A stretch of DNA of 64,000 nt, taken from positions 86,206,001-86,270,000 of the forward strand of contig CM060835.1 in NCBI GenBank assembly GCA_030762175.1. Reading direction: 5' to 3'. Below the pieces are notes generated by a model, which saw only the letters and a program-made list of their open reading frames with translations, did not search any database and was not told the origin of the DNA. How positions within the stretch are numbered: the first letter of the stretch is position 1; the number at the start of each line of letters is the position of its first letter. The position numbers and the translations under genes are program-made. Source of the stretch: Metallyticus violacea (Eukaryota; Arthropoda; Insecta; Mantodea; Metallyticidae). Positions 31,491-43,140 of the stretch are shown here, piece after piece.

Positions 31491-32509
31491 AATAAGGGAA
31501 CATTTTCCGAAACAAATACTTTATTTAACTGTTAATTATTTGTTTCTGCATATTTTAATATTTTGTGCATATTTACATAAATATTTTTGCTTAAAAAGCC
31601 GAGCTCTTCTAAGGAACCTTAGACTGTGTTTCTCTGGTGCATGCAACTCAGGGTTTTAGCTTAGCTTTATACTTTTAGCTTTATACGGATGTTACCAGGA
31701 ATGTCCTCTTGTATAAATCTCAACATACTGTTATTACTTGTGTCCCATTTACAACTTTCTTTTAAACTAAGCGTGTAACTAATTTCTAAACCTTGAAATG
31801 TATTTGAAACGGCCTGAAAAATATATTTGGATTTTTTCTTTCCTTCTTTTTTTTTAAAGCCAGGCCTTATGATCGTTTTTATATTTTGGCAGTGAAAGTT
31901 TTGAGAATTTCAAATTTCTGTACTCCTAAAAGATAAACAATAAATATTGCGTAGCTTTCTGTATCCATAATACTGATAACAAAAACAGGTTATGAATTCG
32001 TAGAACACAGAGTGAAAAATCACTTCACCAATAACAAACACACATGAAACGATGTAATTCCACAAACATAATGTAAGAGTTTCACTTACTTTATTTATCA
32101 AAACTAAGTGAGTAAATAATGCCACACTGTTGTAAAACCGTTGACAATATTAATCAATATAACACGAAGAAAAATAAAAATCAATTATAGTACATGGAAA
32201 CTACACGATAACACTTTTCCACTAATCTATGCCATACAGAGCATGATGACATAAGTGAAGGCGAGCAAGTGGAGGACTTGGATCTAGAGCAAACAGATAT
32301 AAGTGGCACTAACTGATGCACGTTTGCCGTGCCCTCCGTAAACAGCAATTTAAATAATAAATGTAAATGATATGGAAAACTGTAAGCATAGCGATAGATA
32401 TATTTAAGCCCATATATCCTTCATGTGACTTCGCAGACCTCAGATTCCTATATGAAAATGTTCAGTAGAGCATTTCCTATTTCTTGTTCATTTTTTTTTT
32501 TGTTCTTTT
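31491..32509. other. No recognisable gene
   Basis: AT-rich. A short acidic open stretch ('DISEGEQVEDLDLEQTD', near 32250) is visible but too short to assign. Confidence 0.4.
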
Positions 32510-32543
32510 ACTGTACCATCCTATATATATAGGATGGTACAGT
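32510..32543. repeat. Perfect 34-bp palindrome
   Basis: actgtaccatcctatat followed by its exact reverse complement with no spacer. Could extrude as a cruciform or mark two abutting element ends. Confidence 0.95.
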
Positions 32544-33162
32544 ATATATATGAAAAATACTGGCAATATTAAAGAAGTCAATTTTTGAAAACAATTATTC
32601 TGCTATTAATGTAATATTGATAACAATGTACTTTTAACATTATGAATATATTTAGTTAAAATAGAACAAGAATGCTAAATTTGCTAGGAATCTGAAATGC
32701 ACTTAAGATTTTTTAATTTCTCTGTTCAGTGGAATGTTTATAGCAATATCTATAGTTCGCTCACAGTAAATTTTAAAGTGTTATCTCTTTTTTCTCGGTA
32801 ACACTTCCGAATAGTTCATCCAGTACATGTGCTTCTTTTACACGGTAATAGTTCGGCCGCAATTCAGGCGTAGCAAGACAACGTACGGTAAAAAGTGATT
32901 AAACGAAGTTGAAACATACCTGAAAAAAACTCAATTTTATAATAGGGAACAATATTTTGCAGCCAGAAAAGTAAATACAGCATAACAATTATTGGATCTA
33001 CTAGCTAGTAACCTCCTCCCACAGTCTCTTCCTTCCCATTATTTGTATAGTCGCAGATTCCTTCTACTAGTGACGATTGCAACCCCTCCAGGGCGGATTT
33101 AAGAGTGGGCAACATAACTGGGATTCCAGCGCAATTTTAGCGGAAACTGGGAAAAAATTAAA
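32544..33162. other. No recognisable gene
   Basis: AT-rich and featureless apart from the start of repeat similarity near 33140. Confidence 0.5.
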
Positions 33163-33360
33163 TTCGCAATTAATTCAGTTACACATACTAACTTTATCGC
33201 TAATCTGGGGTAAATCCTGGAAACCGGGGACCCAGTGGTTTGCTGCGGCGAGCTACGGCCTGACGACCTACGATCGCCTTCTTTTCGTAAATATAAATTG
33301 ATAGTGGACAAATCATTGTAGTGATGGCAAACCTCCTTTAACTCCAGCAAAACGTACGTA
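33163..33360 (-). mobile_element. SINE family C copy, head not seen
   Basis: Blocks shared with 19688-19990: 'attcgcaa', 'gtaaatcctggaaacc', 'gctacggcctgacg', 'cttttcgtaaatataaat', 'aaatcattgta' and 'ctccagca'. The tRNA-like head is missing on the right side. Confidence 0.5.
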
Positions 33361-33905
33361 CTGTCATCTAGCGGCAGAAACTATAAGCAACTAGTCATAA
33401 TAAACAAAATAAGTGAGTGCAACAAGAATCCAAGAGCTGGATGAGCTATTGGAAACAATTACCTTTTTTTCTGGTAAAATTGACAATTATATTATATTTT
33501 TCTTTATATAGCAGTATATTTACATTTTCCAATAGTCATAATCATAACCTATAAGATTTAGTTTATCTTTCTCACTTTTCTTTAACTGCTAATGGTAGCC
33601 TAATTCCTCTACTTCATGAAAGTTTCAAAACATTACTCTACAGTTTTAAAGCTGATATATGAATCCGGTAGCCTGATGTTACATTTTATGATAAAAGGTG
33701 TAACTCATTAGCTTACTTCTAGTGAATCAAAAAGAAAAACGCTGCATTCAGAGTGTTGCTATTGTTTACAAAATACATTTGTTGGAAAAACAAAGTGACT
33801 AATCGCTGTAGCGACGTTCTTTTTGTTTTCTACTGCTAGTCATCTTTCTTTTGTTATTTTTTACCGTAACGTTACTACCCCATCTTTTGTTTTGCAGGTA
33901 CTCAC

Positions 33906-34037
33906 CTTTTGCAATGGGACAGCAGTTCCAGAGGGCTACGGGGCCGACACCGCTGAATTGCCCCACGGCAAGCTCCAAAAAGTACATCGGCTTCCCAGCA
34001 AGAGCCAACATTATTAGATATGGAATCAGAAACGCTC
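33906..34037 (-). CDS. Exon of an SLC6-type sodium-coupled neurotransmitter/amino-acid transporter
   Basis: A 132-base exon on the minus strand. It is preceded by a 'ttttatttccacag' acceptor (ending at 34038) and followed by AAAAG|GTGAGT (donor from 33905). Both junctions are phase 1. The encoded 43 residues start '[12 protein letters not shown]' and continue '[19 protein letters not shown]', then 'LWNCCPIAK'. This is the second membrane helix of the SLC6 family, normally preceded by the Asn-Gly-Gly-Gly of the first helix end and followed by G-V-G. SLC6 proteins move amino acids, monoamines or osmolytes into cells with sodium and chloride. No stop, no frameshift and canonical splice sites point to a live gene. 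I found no flanking exons of it in the window, so its introns must be long. The paralogue (nutrient amino-acid, glycine or orphan type) cannot be decided from one exon. Confidence 0.9.
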
Positions 34038-35754
34038 CTGTGGAAATAAAATGTGTATATTATGGAACAATCATACATTCACTTCGTGTAAAGGTGACAA
34101 CAAAATTATTAAGATCAGGAATAGCAGTAGAAATAAGAAAGTACAAACACAAGTGAAAAGCAAACGGAGCACTGAAACTCATTTAAAAAAATTACGTAAG
34201 TAATTTTAAGTTTGTTTAAAAAATTAAAATTTAAGAGTGTTACTTGGCATTTATTCATTTTTAATCACACTAATGTGTATTGCAATAAAACGATTAATAA
34301 AAAATAAATAAAGCATATTGAATGACAATTTTTTTGTGCCACCTTACAAATACTCCTCCCAGAAATTCACTCGTCTCATATATCGTTATTATAAGTATAA
34401 GCACACATAGACATGTGTTAAATGTATTAATTAATTAGCGTATCTGATTAAAAATATTTTGGCAGCATTCAAAACAACGTTCTCTTGTAGCAAAAGGCAA
34501 GATAGAAAGTCGTTAAGGAAATATATCTTTACTTTTCATTGGCATTTATATAATCTTTAATTTATTTTATTACAGTATTAAAACGAATAATTAAATTCTT
34601 CTACTTTTAATACCGATTCTGAAATCTCTTGTTGTTCCAACTGAGTAGCATTTGTACGTATCAGACTTTAGAACAAGAATTACATATTAACAGTTGCGCT
34701 GCTACGCTATTCTAGTGAACTGATTTAGCACATTGATGAGCTAAAGTGAACGGTTCTGTCTAGTTAAATACACGTTGTAATAAGTTTATGTAGGGAAAAT
34801 TGCCTTATGCTGCCCTAAAATCAGTTTAGCCAGCAGAATTACCAACTTAATGGGGAGTTTAGGAATATCCTCTACTTCTAATGGTAAACTATTTTCTGCG
34901 AGCAATATGGTTTCAGAATCTTACAATTCTATTAGATTAACAAGTAAAATTTATTTTAAACGTATCAAAATTCTAAAGAAAAACCTGATGTTAAGTTTAC
35001 GGTAAAACACTAAGGAAGTCTGGAAGAAAAGTTATTTGAATTGATTTTGAACAAGAAATATAAGCAAAAATGAATGTCAGTAAATCATAGGTATGGGGCA
35101 TTTCGTTTTAGTTTTATAGTTGTAGGATAAATTCATTGTTCTTTGTTTGGGCATCTTTCAGTAGAATTGACTGGCAACAAGGAATGTTATTTAGGTGCAC
35201 AGGAATTTAAAATACACTTAATTTAGTTATTTTCATCTTGGTTTTCACAATGTGTAATAAATTTTTAGTTTAATAATAATAATAACAATAATTATAAAAG
35301 TTTCATTACATCACGGCTGAAAAACGCAGTTTGTTCTCAGCACTCTAGAGAAAGGACATTGCTGTTCAACACACAGTACCACTAATGCACTAGACGGACA
35401 AATAAGCTGTCAAATTGTGTGCATTTGTACCGCCCTAAAGCGATGTGAACAACATGCATGGATTAACATTTAGGTAGAGCATAACAGGAACACCAAGAAA
35501 TGTCCTGTATGTCCCCGACAATTCTTTGGCAATCAAATCTTGACATATCTGACGGTGGTCCTCTCCACATGGATGTGATAATATGAAAGATGTACAGGTC
35601 CTCAAAGCGCTTTACGTTGATTTGATTTACCACCTCAGCAAGTGTACCGACAATGGCCAGCGAGGAAGTTAGCCGCAAAAGTCGGAACAATCCACAACAT
35701 TACGGTGTTGCAGTAGGACGCTCTTTCTTAGATATCTTCTGAACAGCGGCTGGG
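34038..35754. other. Intron or intergenic sequence of the SLC6 gene, nothing recognised
   Basis: If the SLC6 exon is part of a live gene, this minus-strand upstream sequence is its intron. A chance 'TYYNV'-like peptide near 34775 lies on the wrong side of the exon to be its third membrane helix. Confidence 0.5.
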
Positions 35755-36600
35755 AGACTATGTAATTTGTTCTGATTCCCTTAATACCCTCAGGGGCCTT
35801 CGTATTCTATACTCTAACCACGACTTCACGTCGCCGGCATCAGCGTGACATTCCTATGGATTCCTGGGCATGTAGGCATCGTGGCTGTTGATGCCTAAAA
35901 TTCTGTTTCTTTGAAGGATTTTAGAACCTACTTATATTTTTAAGAGGATTCTATTTCACCTTTCCCGCATTGAAGCTACCCTTTACAGTGCTCCACGTTT
36001 TAACTTAATGGCACTAGCCAGCACCTCTTTGGGTTTTATTGTGCTTACCTTCCTCCACTTCGGATGTTCTGGTGGACGTAACATTGCTATTGAGCGCGTG
36101 CTCGGTTTTATTCACCTTTGTGATTTCTGGAGTACCGTGTGATCGTTTCGTAGTACGTGTGCCGGATTGTAGCTTTTTTTTTTTTTGGTAATTTTGCGAC
36201 CACTGCAGACTCCGGCTTTATGTCGGTTACGGTTTTAGCTTAATCCATTACCACATATTTCTTTAGTGCTTTATCTTCAGTTCATAGCCAATCTGCTGTT
36301 ATTTTATTCTAATCGTTTAAATTTAGTGTCTCCTTTTAATACTTGACTTGACTTCGCACATTTTGTGTGCTCTTGGCCATGTTTTACTAAGTTCGGGCGC
36401 TTATGGCTGTTTATGGATGTCTAGCGTCTTTCAGAAGTTGGCAGAGGATGACAAATGTCGTAGAGGAGTACATTGGAGGAATGTTGAGTTTTCAGGTTGT
36501 AGAATAAAAAGTTTGTTATATATTATTAGTACTTGTTTCAGCTTGTACATTTGTATTTTCATTGCTGTGCTTGCTCTCGAGTAAATAAATAAAAATAAAT
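35755..36600 (+). mobile_element. I-like LINE 3' relic (RNase H to tail)
   Basis: Plus-strand pieces across frames: 'VICSDSLNTLRGL' at about 35760-35800 (RNase H, third acidic residue), 'IPGHVGI' at about 35858-35880, then 'SAPRFNLMALASTSLG' and 'ERVLGFIHLCDFWSTV' at about 36095-36142. The last closely resembles 'VERLLRFIRVCGFWSKV' in the full-length LINE at 20577-26513. The tail 'gtaaataaataaaaataaat' near 36580-36600 marks a likely 3' end. Upstream LINE sequence is not readable. Confidence 0.65.
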
Positions 36601-37064
36601 GACTAGAGATGAATGTCGGATGTGGGAACGCACCCACAGTCCTTGAACCTCCAAACCAGAAAAATATCATGAGATATAATAATAAAGAATACATTAAGGC
36701 AATTATAGGCAACAATACATTTATCCTAAATACATAATGAGATCAATAAACACGTATAAAACAGGATAAGCGTTTATATATTGTCTTTAGAAGCCTCAAA
36801 ACATACACATTCAATGAGCATAGTAACAATAGTATTAAATAGTTATAATCTTTAAAAATAATTACACGAAAAAAAAATGACAAGATTCCACATAGTGCCG
36901 TGCTATCAAATTTGTTTACCTCCGGAGTTTTTTGCCTATGGGCGAGCACGCCGCTCGTATTCCGTTAGATAGCAAGTCCGATTTTGGTGATTAATGGGAG
37001 GGTAAAATAAGAAAACAATCCAACCATACAAAAATATACAAAGCTATTTAATGGACTCATTACT
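36601..37064. other. No recognisable gene
   Basis: AT-rich, featureless. Confidence 0.5.
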
Positions 37065-37560
37065 CACCAAACTATCAAATGAAATGTTGAAACTGCCCGC
37101 CTTCATTCTTCACGTATTTTGGCACCTATTTAGGAAATTATTCATCACTCGCTGTAGTTCATTTTGAGAAACCCGGACAATTTCCTAACGAATATTATCT
37201 TTGAGTTCATGTATGGTGTGCGGGTTTGTTTTTTACACAGAATTTTTTGATTTACCTCAGAGATAATCGCAGGTTATTAAATCGGGAGACCAAGGGGGTC
37301 ACAAATCCCTAGTAATGATCTGTCTTGTGAAAACACATTGTGAATTGCTCATGGAATTATTCGCAGTGTGCTGTTGAAAAAAAGCATGATCATGCTTCCT
37401 GTCGATTAATTCTCTGAAAAAAGATTAATATGGTATTCACATAAGTAACAGAATTAAGTATATGCTCAAAAATTAGTCCTATGAATCTTTCACCATTAGG
37501 TTAACACTGAATCGTACATAAAGACAGGCTCTGCAGTTATAAACACACGAGACATAATAA
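37065..37560 (-). pseudogene. IS630/Tc1-like transposase C-terminal half, relic
   Basis: Minus strand: 'ELIDRKHDHAFFQQ' followed by 'HTANNSMSNSQ' (37400-37340), where the Asp-Gly before the His is lost; 'WSPDLITCDYL' (about 37300-37268); 'KTNPHTIHELKDNIR' and 'VRVSQNELQRVMNNFLNRC' (37230-37115); and a last 'FQHFI'-like end at about 37075. Clear DDE_3 family layout with several stops. The same family as 29.9, 47.8 and 58.1 kb. Confidence 0.8.
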
Positions 37561-38709
37561 ACTACATATACTGTCGAATTAAGAAACAAACAACGCAACA
37601 CACACCTGAAAGCAGCTCAGCTACGACTGCCACAGTCAGTAAGGAGTCAGCAGGCTTGCTACCTTCTCCACGGCGCGGTAAACAAGTGGGGACTCGCTAA
37701 TAATGGGAAAACATCGCTGATCACACTGGAGATTACTAACTTAACCAAAGTTTACAGCATTTTAATGTAAAGTAAAGAAGTAAAGAGTCAGAAAATTCAT
37801 TCTCAACCCCAAGTGAATTGACGTGATACTACCCAGTAATTAAACTCTCTGTGCCTCACTTTCTTTCTGTTTTTTTAATTTGATTCGTTCACTTTTAATA
37901 TCTTTTCTGAACTCACAGCGCCCTTTGCCGTCCCAGCTTAGTATGTCTGTGATGGATGTCTATACATGCGAGCAGTAAGTTTGCAAATTTTTACTGAGTT
38001 GTGGAAGTCAAAGTTTGTATTCAGATGTGCTTTTCACACAAAGCGCATGTTGGCTAGGAACTGAAATGAGTCAAAAGGGAAAATTCGGGGATACATAGCA
38101 GCGGTGCCCAAACACGATGCGTATGTAATATTTCCCTCAATCGTGTTTAGTCCCTACCAAAGACACCTGCGTTACATTAATATGGGAGCAATGACTGCTG
38201 AAGTTGTCGCCAACATCGATAAAGACTAATTTTGTACCCAAGATGACGATAAAGATAAATCCCTTATTTGCAATAAATATTTATAATAGATATCTCCTGC
38301 TGTAACATTGAACGGCATTTTAATAGATACTACCATAATGACTATGGCAGACATATTCTGTTGGGAATATTAGTTATTTACATTTGATTACATTCATTTT
38401 TTCTTTTACATCTTTTATTATTAATTGGACTTTTTCTTTTCCGACGGAGACACCTTGCAACAATTTATAGTTGAATGCACCAGCCTCTTGTGCTTCTTGT
38501 ACCTACTGAAAAGGTGCATCTTTTACTGAATTGTGCAGCTAATTGTTAAAAAATGAAGTTCTTTAGTAAAGCGAATTTACCAGAGAGAGATTCATAATAG
38601 TGGCTGAGGAAATATGTACCAATTTAGTAGATATGTTGAAATATGTAAGCATTTCGCACCATACTGTAATGACCTAGAGTGGGATATGGAAAAAAAAAAA
38701 AAAACACTT
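37561..38709. other. No supported gene; faint DDE-like minus-strand signal
   Basis: Near 38203-38262 the minus strand reads 'FIFIVILGTKLVFIDVGDN', reminiscent of the 'VDA.YKFI.VDVG' segment of DDE_Tnp_4 (PIF/Harbinger-like) transposases. The match is weak and isolated. Confidence 0.3.
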
Positions 38710-39010
38710 AGGACCAGTTGTATAAAGAGTTAACTTGAGCTTAGGGCATAAAATTAACCATGAGCAATGCTTAACTTGAAAATTGTATAAACACTAATTT
38801 AGGATTATTTCGTCTTCTAAATAATTATTGGAGGCATATTCAAAATGGATAAAGGAACGACCAGTAGAGTCATTCATAAAAGTAGAGCAATAGCAGCTCT
38901 GAGACCTCAGTTCATTAAGTTCAGACGAAGAAAGTGATACAACATTCGCAAATTTCCTGGAGTTTTAGGTGCTATAGACTGCACTTACATTGCTTGGGGG
39001 TTGTAATGCA
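38710..39010 (+). pseudogene. PIF/Harbinger transposase relic
   Basis: The plus strand at about 38850-38990 reads 'SRAIAALRPQFIKF', then 'NIRKFPGVLGAIDCTYI' in a second frame. F-P-G-V-x-G-A-I-D-x-T-H-I is the hallmark around the first catalytic Asp of PIF/Harbinger (HARBI1-like) nucleases. Only this short region survives. The 'gaccagttgtataaag' word near 38713 resembles terminal sequences of some elements of this type but was not matched to a second end. Confidence 0.6.
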
Positions 39011-39489
39011 GAATTATTATACTCTTTGGCAATGTCCCCTCTTTATCCTTATTTGAGATCAATTGTATTTTCAATTATTCCCTGATATATTAGCACCAGA
39101 TCAATAATAATAATATCCTTTTCACGTTTGCTAAATTGTCGTTCCCATTTACTTTGGATGTTTTTTATTCATGTTTGAAGACATGTTATGGGAAAATAAC
39201 ATGTCTAGGAGGAGGCAAAACTGAATAATTTTTTAAGTGGAACAATTGAATATCAACTCATTCTAAACAGGAATTTCTGTATTATTTCCTAATGTTGCCA
39301 TAGGTTTGGCGGCGATTGCTAACTCGAGGTTATTTTTATGCAACCGACATGATGACTAACCTGTAGTTACTTTTTAAATTAAAGCTTCAGTAATTCCAGC
39401 AGGAACATTTACATAAATGGGCCTTAAAGTAAAGAAATAAAAATGCTAACTTATTTTTCTCTTGCCTTGGACGAAAAACCAAACAGAAA

Positions 39490-40130
39490 TTGTAAGTCTT
39501 AATGGGGGTTGACAATGAAATCAATATTATTGAAGAACTTGTAGAAATAGTTTCTCTTAAAACTAAAACCACTGGCGATAAAAACTTTCAAAGCTGTACA
39601 TAATGTTGGAAACCATGGATAAACTAGTGAGAGACTGAGAGTCCTCTGACAGGGCGAGAAGAAAATAATTTCATTGGCAGGTTGAGTACAATAAGGTGTT
39701 ACACACGGAAGTTTCAGCAACTTTTAATAACGTTATGTTGTGTAAACTTCATTAGAACAAGTAGCTTCCGACATACAGAGTTTACAGAGATGTCAGCAAA
39801 GCCTGGACTGTGTATTATTATCGTCTATCGGCTACAATTTTGAGAGCTTCTTTCAACTAAGCCATGGAATTGTTTCCTTCATGAAGAACAAGCAAGTAAC
39901 CGTTCAATGTAATGAAATTATAATTATGATACATGGCAGTAACAATACGAGTGCTTATGCAGCTTATGTTGGATGATAATGACATCAGCTTTTATGTAGA
40001 TAAGTGAAGTTCTTGAATTAAACCAAGAAGGCTGGTTATGTGAACTTGCTTTTCTAACAAGCACAGGGCATTCTAGATACAAGCTAGAAGAAATAAGATG
40101 GGAATATAGTTTATCAATGGCGCATCTATT
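39490..40130 (+). pseudogene. Possible hAT (DUF4371-type) transposase relic
   Basis: Weak ordered matches on the plus strand: 'LKTKTTGDKNF' (39555), 'VLHTEVSA' (39698, usually L-L-H-T-E-V-R-W-L) and 'WLCELAFLTSTGH' (about 40035, usually W-L-C-D-L-A-F-L-x-D-x-T-x-H). Each match is short and in different frames, but the order and spacing fit this hAT group. Confidence 0.35.
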
Positions 40131-41902
40131 TGCTTAAAAATGGGGGAGGCCCCGATTGAAACAGAACATTTGAATAACGCATGGATATGTAAAAATAGTG
40201 GACTTTTTTTGGAAATGTGTTGTTTCACACTTACAATTGTATTGTCCAAGTACTCAGTTCATTGTGTCGTATAACTCTTTCACACTTACGCACATACAAT
40301 AAAAATGCTCTCATCTAATAACAAGCGTTTCTTTTTTATTAGTTTTTAATCGCTGAATATAGACTAAAATAATTTCTCGTGAAAAGCTCCGTTTACGACA
40401 CAAACGCTTAGGAAATAAGAATGAGAAATTACACGTATCAGAAGCAACAAAGTGCTAAAGTAATCACAACGTTTACAATCACAAAACAGTCGCACTTTCA
40501 AATCGAAGAAACTTGGAAACATCCAAGCGATCGTTGAGGGTAAACCGATTTAGAGCGTAATCAACCGCCCTTTTAGCCTGGCAGCAAGGGCTCGGCTAGT
40601 GAACAGAGAAGCTATTTAGCTAATCTATTTGCACGGACAGATGTTTCTATTGTGACAACGTGAGAGCACTGATCGAAAACTAAAAATTGCATTTCGCCCA
40701 CGCTGCTAGGCATCCTCGTTCCGATGTTCAAACTTCTTCACACTAAAACCCAAGAAGAAATTATGTGCCTAGATTTTCACAAAGATACATATAAAAATGT
40801 TGCTTAAAAAGTGCAAGTTTTATTGCAATTTTAGCATATGGCAACATTAAATCAGGCAAAGCAAAAACAGGAACACCCTAAAATGCAAACAGTTTAAAGG
40901 GTAGCTCCAATGTAAATTATTACACTCACTTGCTGTTTTACATTTTGCAAATGCAGCCAAAGAAATAAGAAAGAATAAACAACAATCTGGTTAAAGCGTA
41001 ATCTCTAACACATTTACATATCGTAAGGAACTAATAACAAATCCGAACCAAAGCATATGCATGCCCCATAGTGAAATCAGCCCCTTCTTGACCAACATAT
41101 TACTTTTCAAAGCTCATAAAGACCAATAATTTTGTTCGAAACAGAGAGGAGACAATTTTTGAGCTAGTCGTCATTATTTTTGAGCCCCAACAGCAGGAGC
41201 GCTGGTTTGTGCCACCCCCAGACACTTCCTACAACAATTGTTTGATGCTTGTTCATGCGTAAAAAATATGTAGAGGACTTCCATCTGCATGTAATTTTGT
41301 ATTTTCGGTTATTGTCTGTAGGAGATTTCGTTTGCAATGGTATATAAGTGACATTGTGTGCATGCACCACCTAAAACGTCACATCTCGTCACGTGCATTT
41401 CCAAGAAAGATTCCCTAAATGTTGTTGCGCTATAAAGTTATTTTAAAACACTATTTGATAATTACAGTGAAACAGTTTATTAATGACAATACAGTCAAAT
41501 ATATTAAACATGGAGAAACCTGCAGTTATTTCATTATCAAATAATATTACACTTAAAGTAATACTATTCTAATGCAAACATTTTCCAGTAGCGATAATGT
41601 TAGTCTCAGTTCTTGATGAATGGCAGGCTAGTGAAATTTGTTTTGAATTTCTGAAATAGTTGTTTTATTTTCTTTTGTGTTAATTTAATATAAAGAAAAG
41701 GAAAATGATACAAAACTTACATTTTAAACATTTTTCTTTCCGATTATTGGAAGAGAAAATTGAAATATGGGGTAAACCAGCTCCAAGAATTGAGTCAACC
41801 TGTCATTTTAAAAAATGAGAAATCTACACTTTATGTGTAGAGACAGACCTCGTCCTGCTGGTTCCAGACTTTAAGTTTCATGCTATGAAAATCAGTAGAA
41901 TG

Positions 41903-41907
<5 letters not shown>
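40131..41907. other. No recognisable gene
   Basis: AT-rich. A 68-codon minus ORF at 41164-41370 has no domain. Confidence 0.5.
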
Positions 41908-41936
<29 letters not shown>

Positions 41937-41970
41937 ACGCACGCGCGCACGCGCGCACACACACACACAC
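41908..41970. repeat. A28 run followed by an alternating CA/CG tract
   Basis: A run at 41908-41935, then 35 bases of strict pyrimidine-purine alternation (cacgcacgcgcgcacg and so on) at 41936-41970. The alternating part is of the kind that can adopt left-handed DNA. Confidence 0.95.
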
Positions 41971-42033
41971 TATAATATAACGGAAAAAGAAAAATAAAGT
42001 AACACCATTAACAATGTAAAAATTAACAGTAAT

Positions 42034-42178
42034 TATAAAAGCAGAAAAAGATAAAACACTAAGAGAAAGTCACACTTGTAATCGCTATAATAGAATGATA
42101 GAAGAACTCTAGTAGTTTGAAATACAGCGATTACAAGTGTGACTTTCTCTTAGTGTTTTATCCTTTTCCGCTTATATA
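42034..42178. repeat. Long hairpin: 53-bp inverted repeat with a 39-nt loop
   Basis: Arms at 42034-42086 and 42126-42178. The inner 36 bases of each arm (42051-42086 and 42126-42161) are exact reverse complements; the outer 17 have three differences, two of which can pair as G-U on one of the transcribed strands. The loop, 42087-42125, is AT-rich. No ORF. It may be a MITE with very short spacer or the source of a hairpin RNA. Confidence 0.95.
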
Positions 42179-42215
42179 TATTGTTCAATTAGATGTTCTA
42201 CTACAATATTTTTAT

Positions 42216-42219
<4 letters not shown>

Positions 42220-42253
<34 letters not shown>
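42220..42253. repeat. (CT)n microsatellite
   Basis: Seventeen CT dinucleotides, just downstream of the hairpin. Confidence 0.95.
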
Positions 42254-42256
<3 letters not shown>

Positions 42257-43088
42257 GTTATGTTCAATCGCACAAGTTTGGATACTAAGAATTCTAGAAG
42301 TTTGACATCTATATTTATCAGTAATAGCAGTAAGGCTGTACACCGTTCTTTATACTGTCGTGAGCCGCCGCTGATCAACAATGGAATTTGCAGCAAGATT
42401 GTGCCAGCGCCATTAAAACAAACGGTACGAAAGAAGTGTACCAGTTTTTATTTTTTATTTAAACAACTGTTTGCTATCCCCTGAACTATAAGTTGTAGTA
42501 TGTGCTTCAAGAAACGGCCCTGAGAAAAGACACCCACCCGAACGCCGACGCTTAAAGCTGATTTCCTCATGAATGTCAAAAAACACTGGAGCCTTGTATC
42601 ACACGCCTCAAGATGGACGATCTGGGGTTAATAGATGTTTCAATTGTTTTAACACAAGGAATAAGAGTTAAATGTCTTTAGCGTGATTGGGTTTTCATTA
42701 AAAGTTTCTGGATGTATTAACGGCACCATTACATATTCCTGAATATAATTAAACAAAATCCTTAAGTTCAGAACATAGAATATCAACAAACATAGCTGTA
42801 TTTCATTAATTCCAGCATAAACGCTCGTAAATTTTACGACGCGAACGCGTTCATTGTTGTGCTGAAGAAGTAACAATGATGTCAGACCGGCTGTCAGTTG
42901 GCAGTACCTTGCTGATCTTCACTTGTGAACATTTCCGCGGAGAATAATTACAGAAAATACAATTATAGGTATTCATTTGTTTGATTGCATGGTCATTGAT
43001 CATCGTCGTAATTGTGGCGATTTGTGGCTGTTATTTATTATATTTTCTGCAAAGTTGTTTTTTATAATTTGAAAATATTTTGTAAGAC
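42254..43088. other. No recognisable gene
   Basis: A 74-codon plus ORF (42260-42484) and a 75-codon minus ORF (42649-42876) show no domain. Confidence 0.45.

Positions 43089-43122
<34 letters not shown>
43089..43122. repeat. (TTA)n microsatellite
   Basis: About eleven TTA units, directly before a splice-acceptor-like 'ttttttccag'. Confidence 0.95.
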
Positions 43123-43140
43123 CATGATCATTTTTTCCAG

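Noticed and set aside
34760..34800. 'TYYNV'-like peptide as a neighbouring SLC6 exon (helix 3)
   Set aside because: On the minus strand it would lie upstream of the helix 2 exon, the wrong order, and it has no splice sites.
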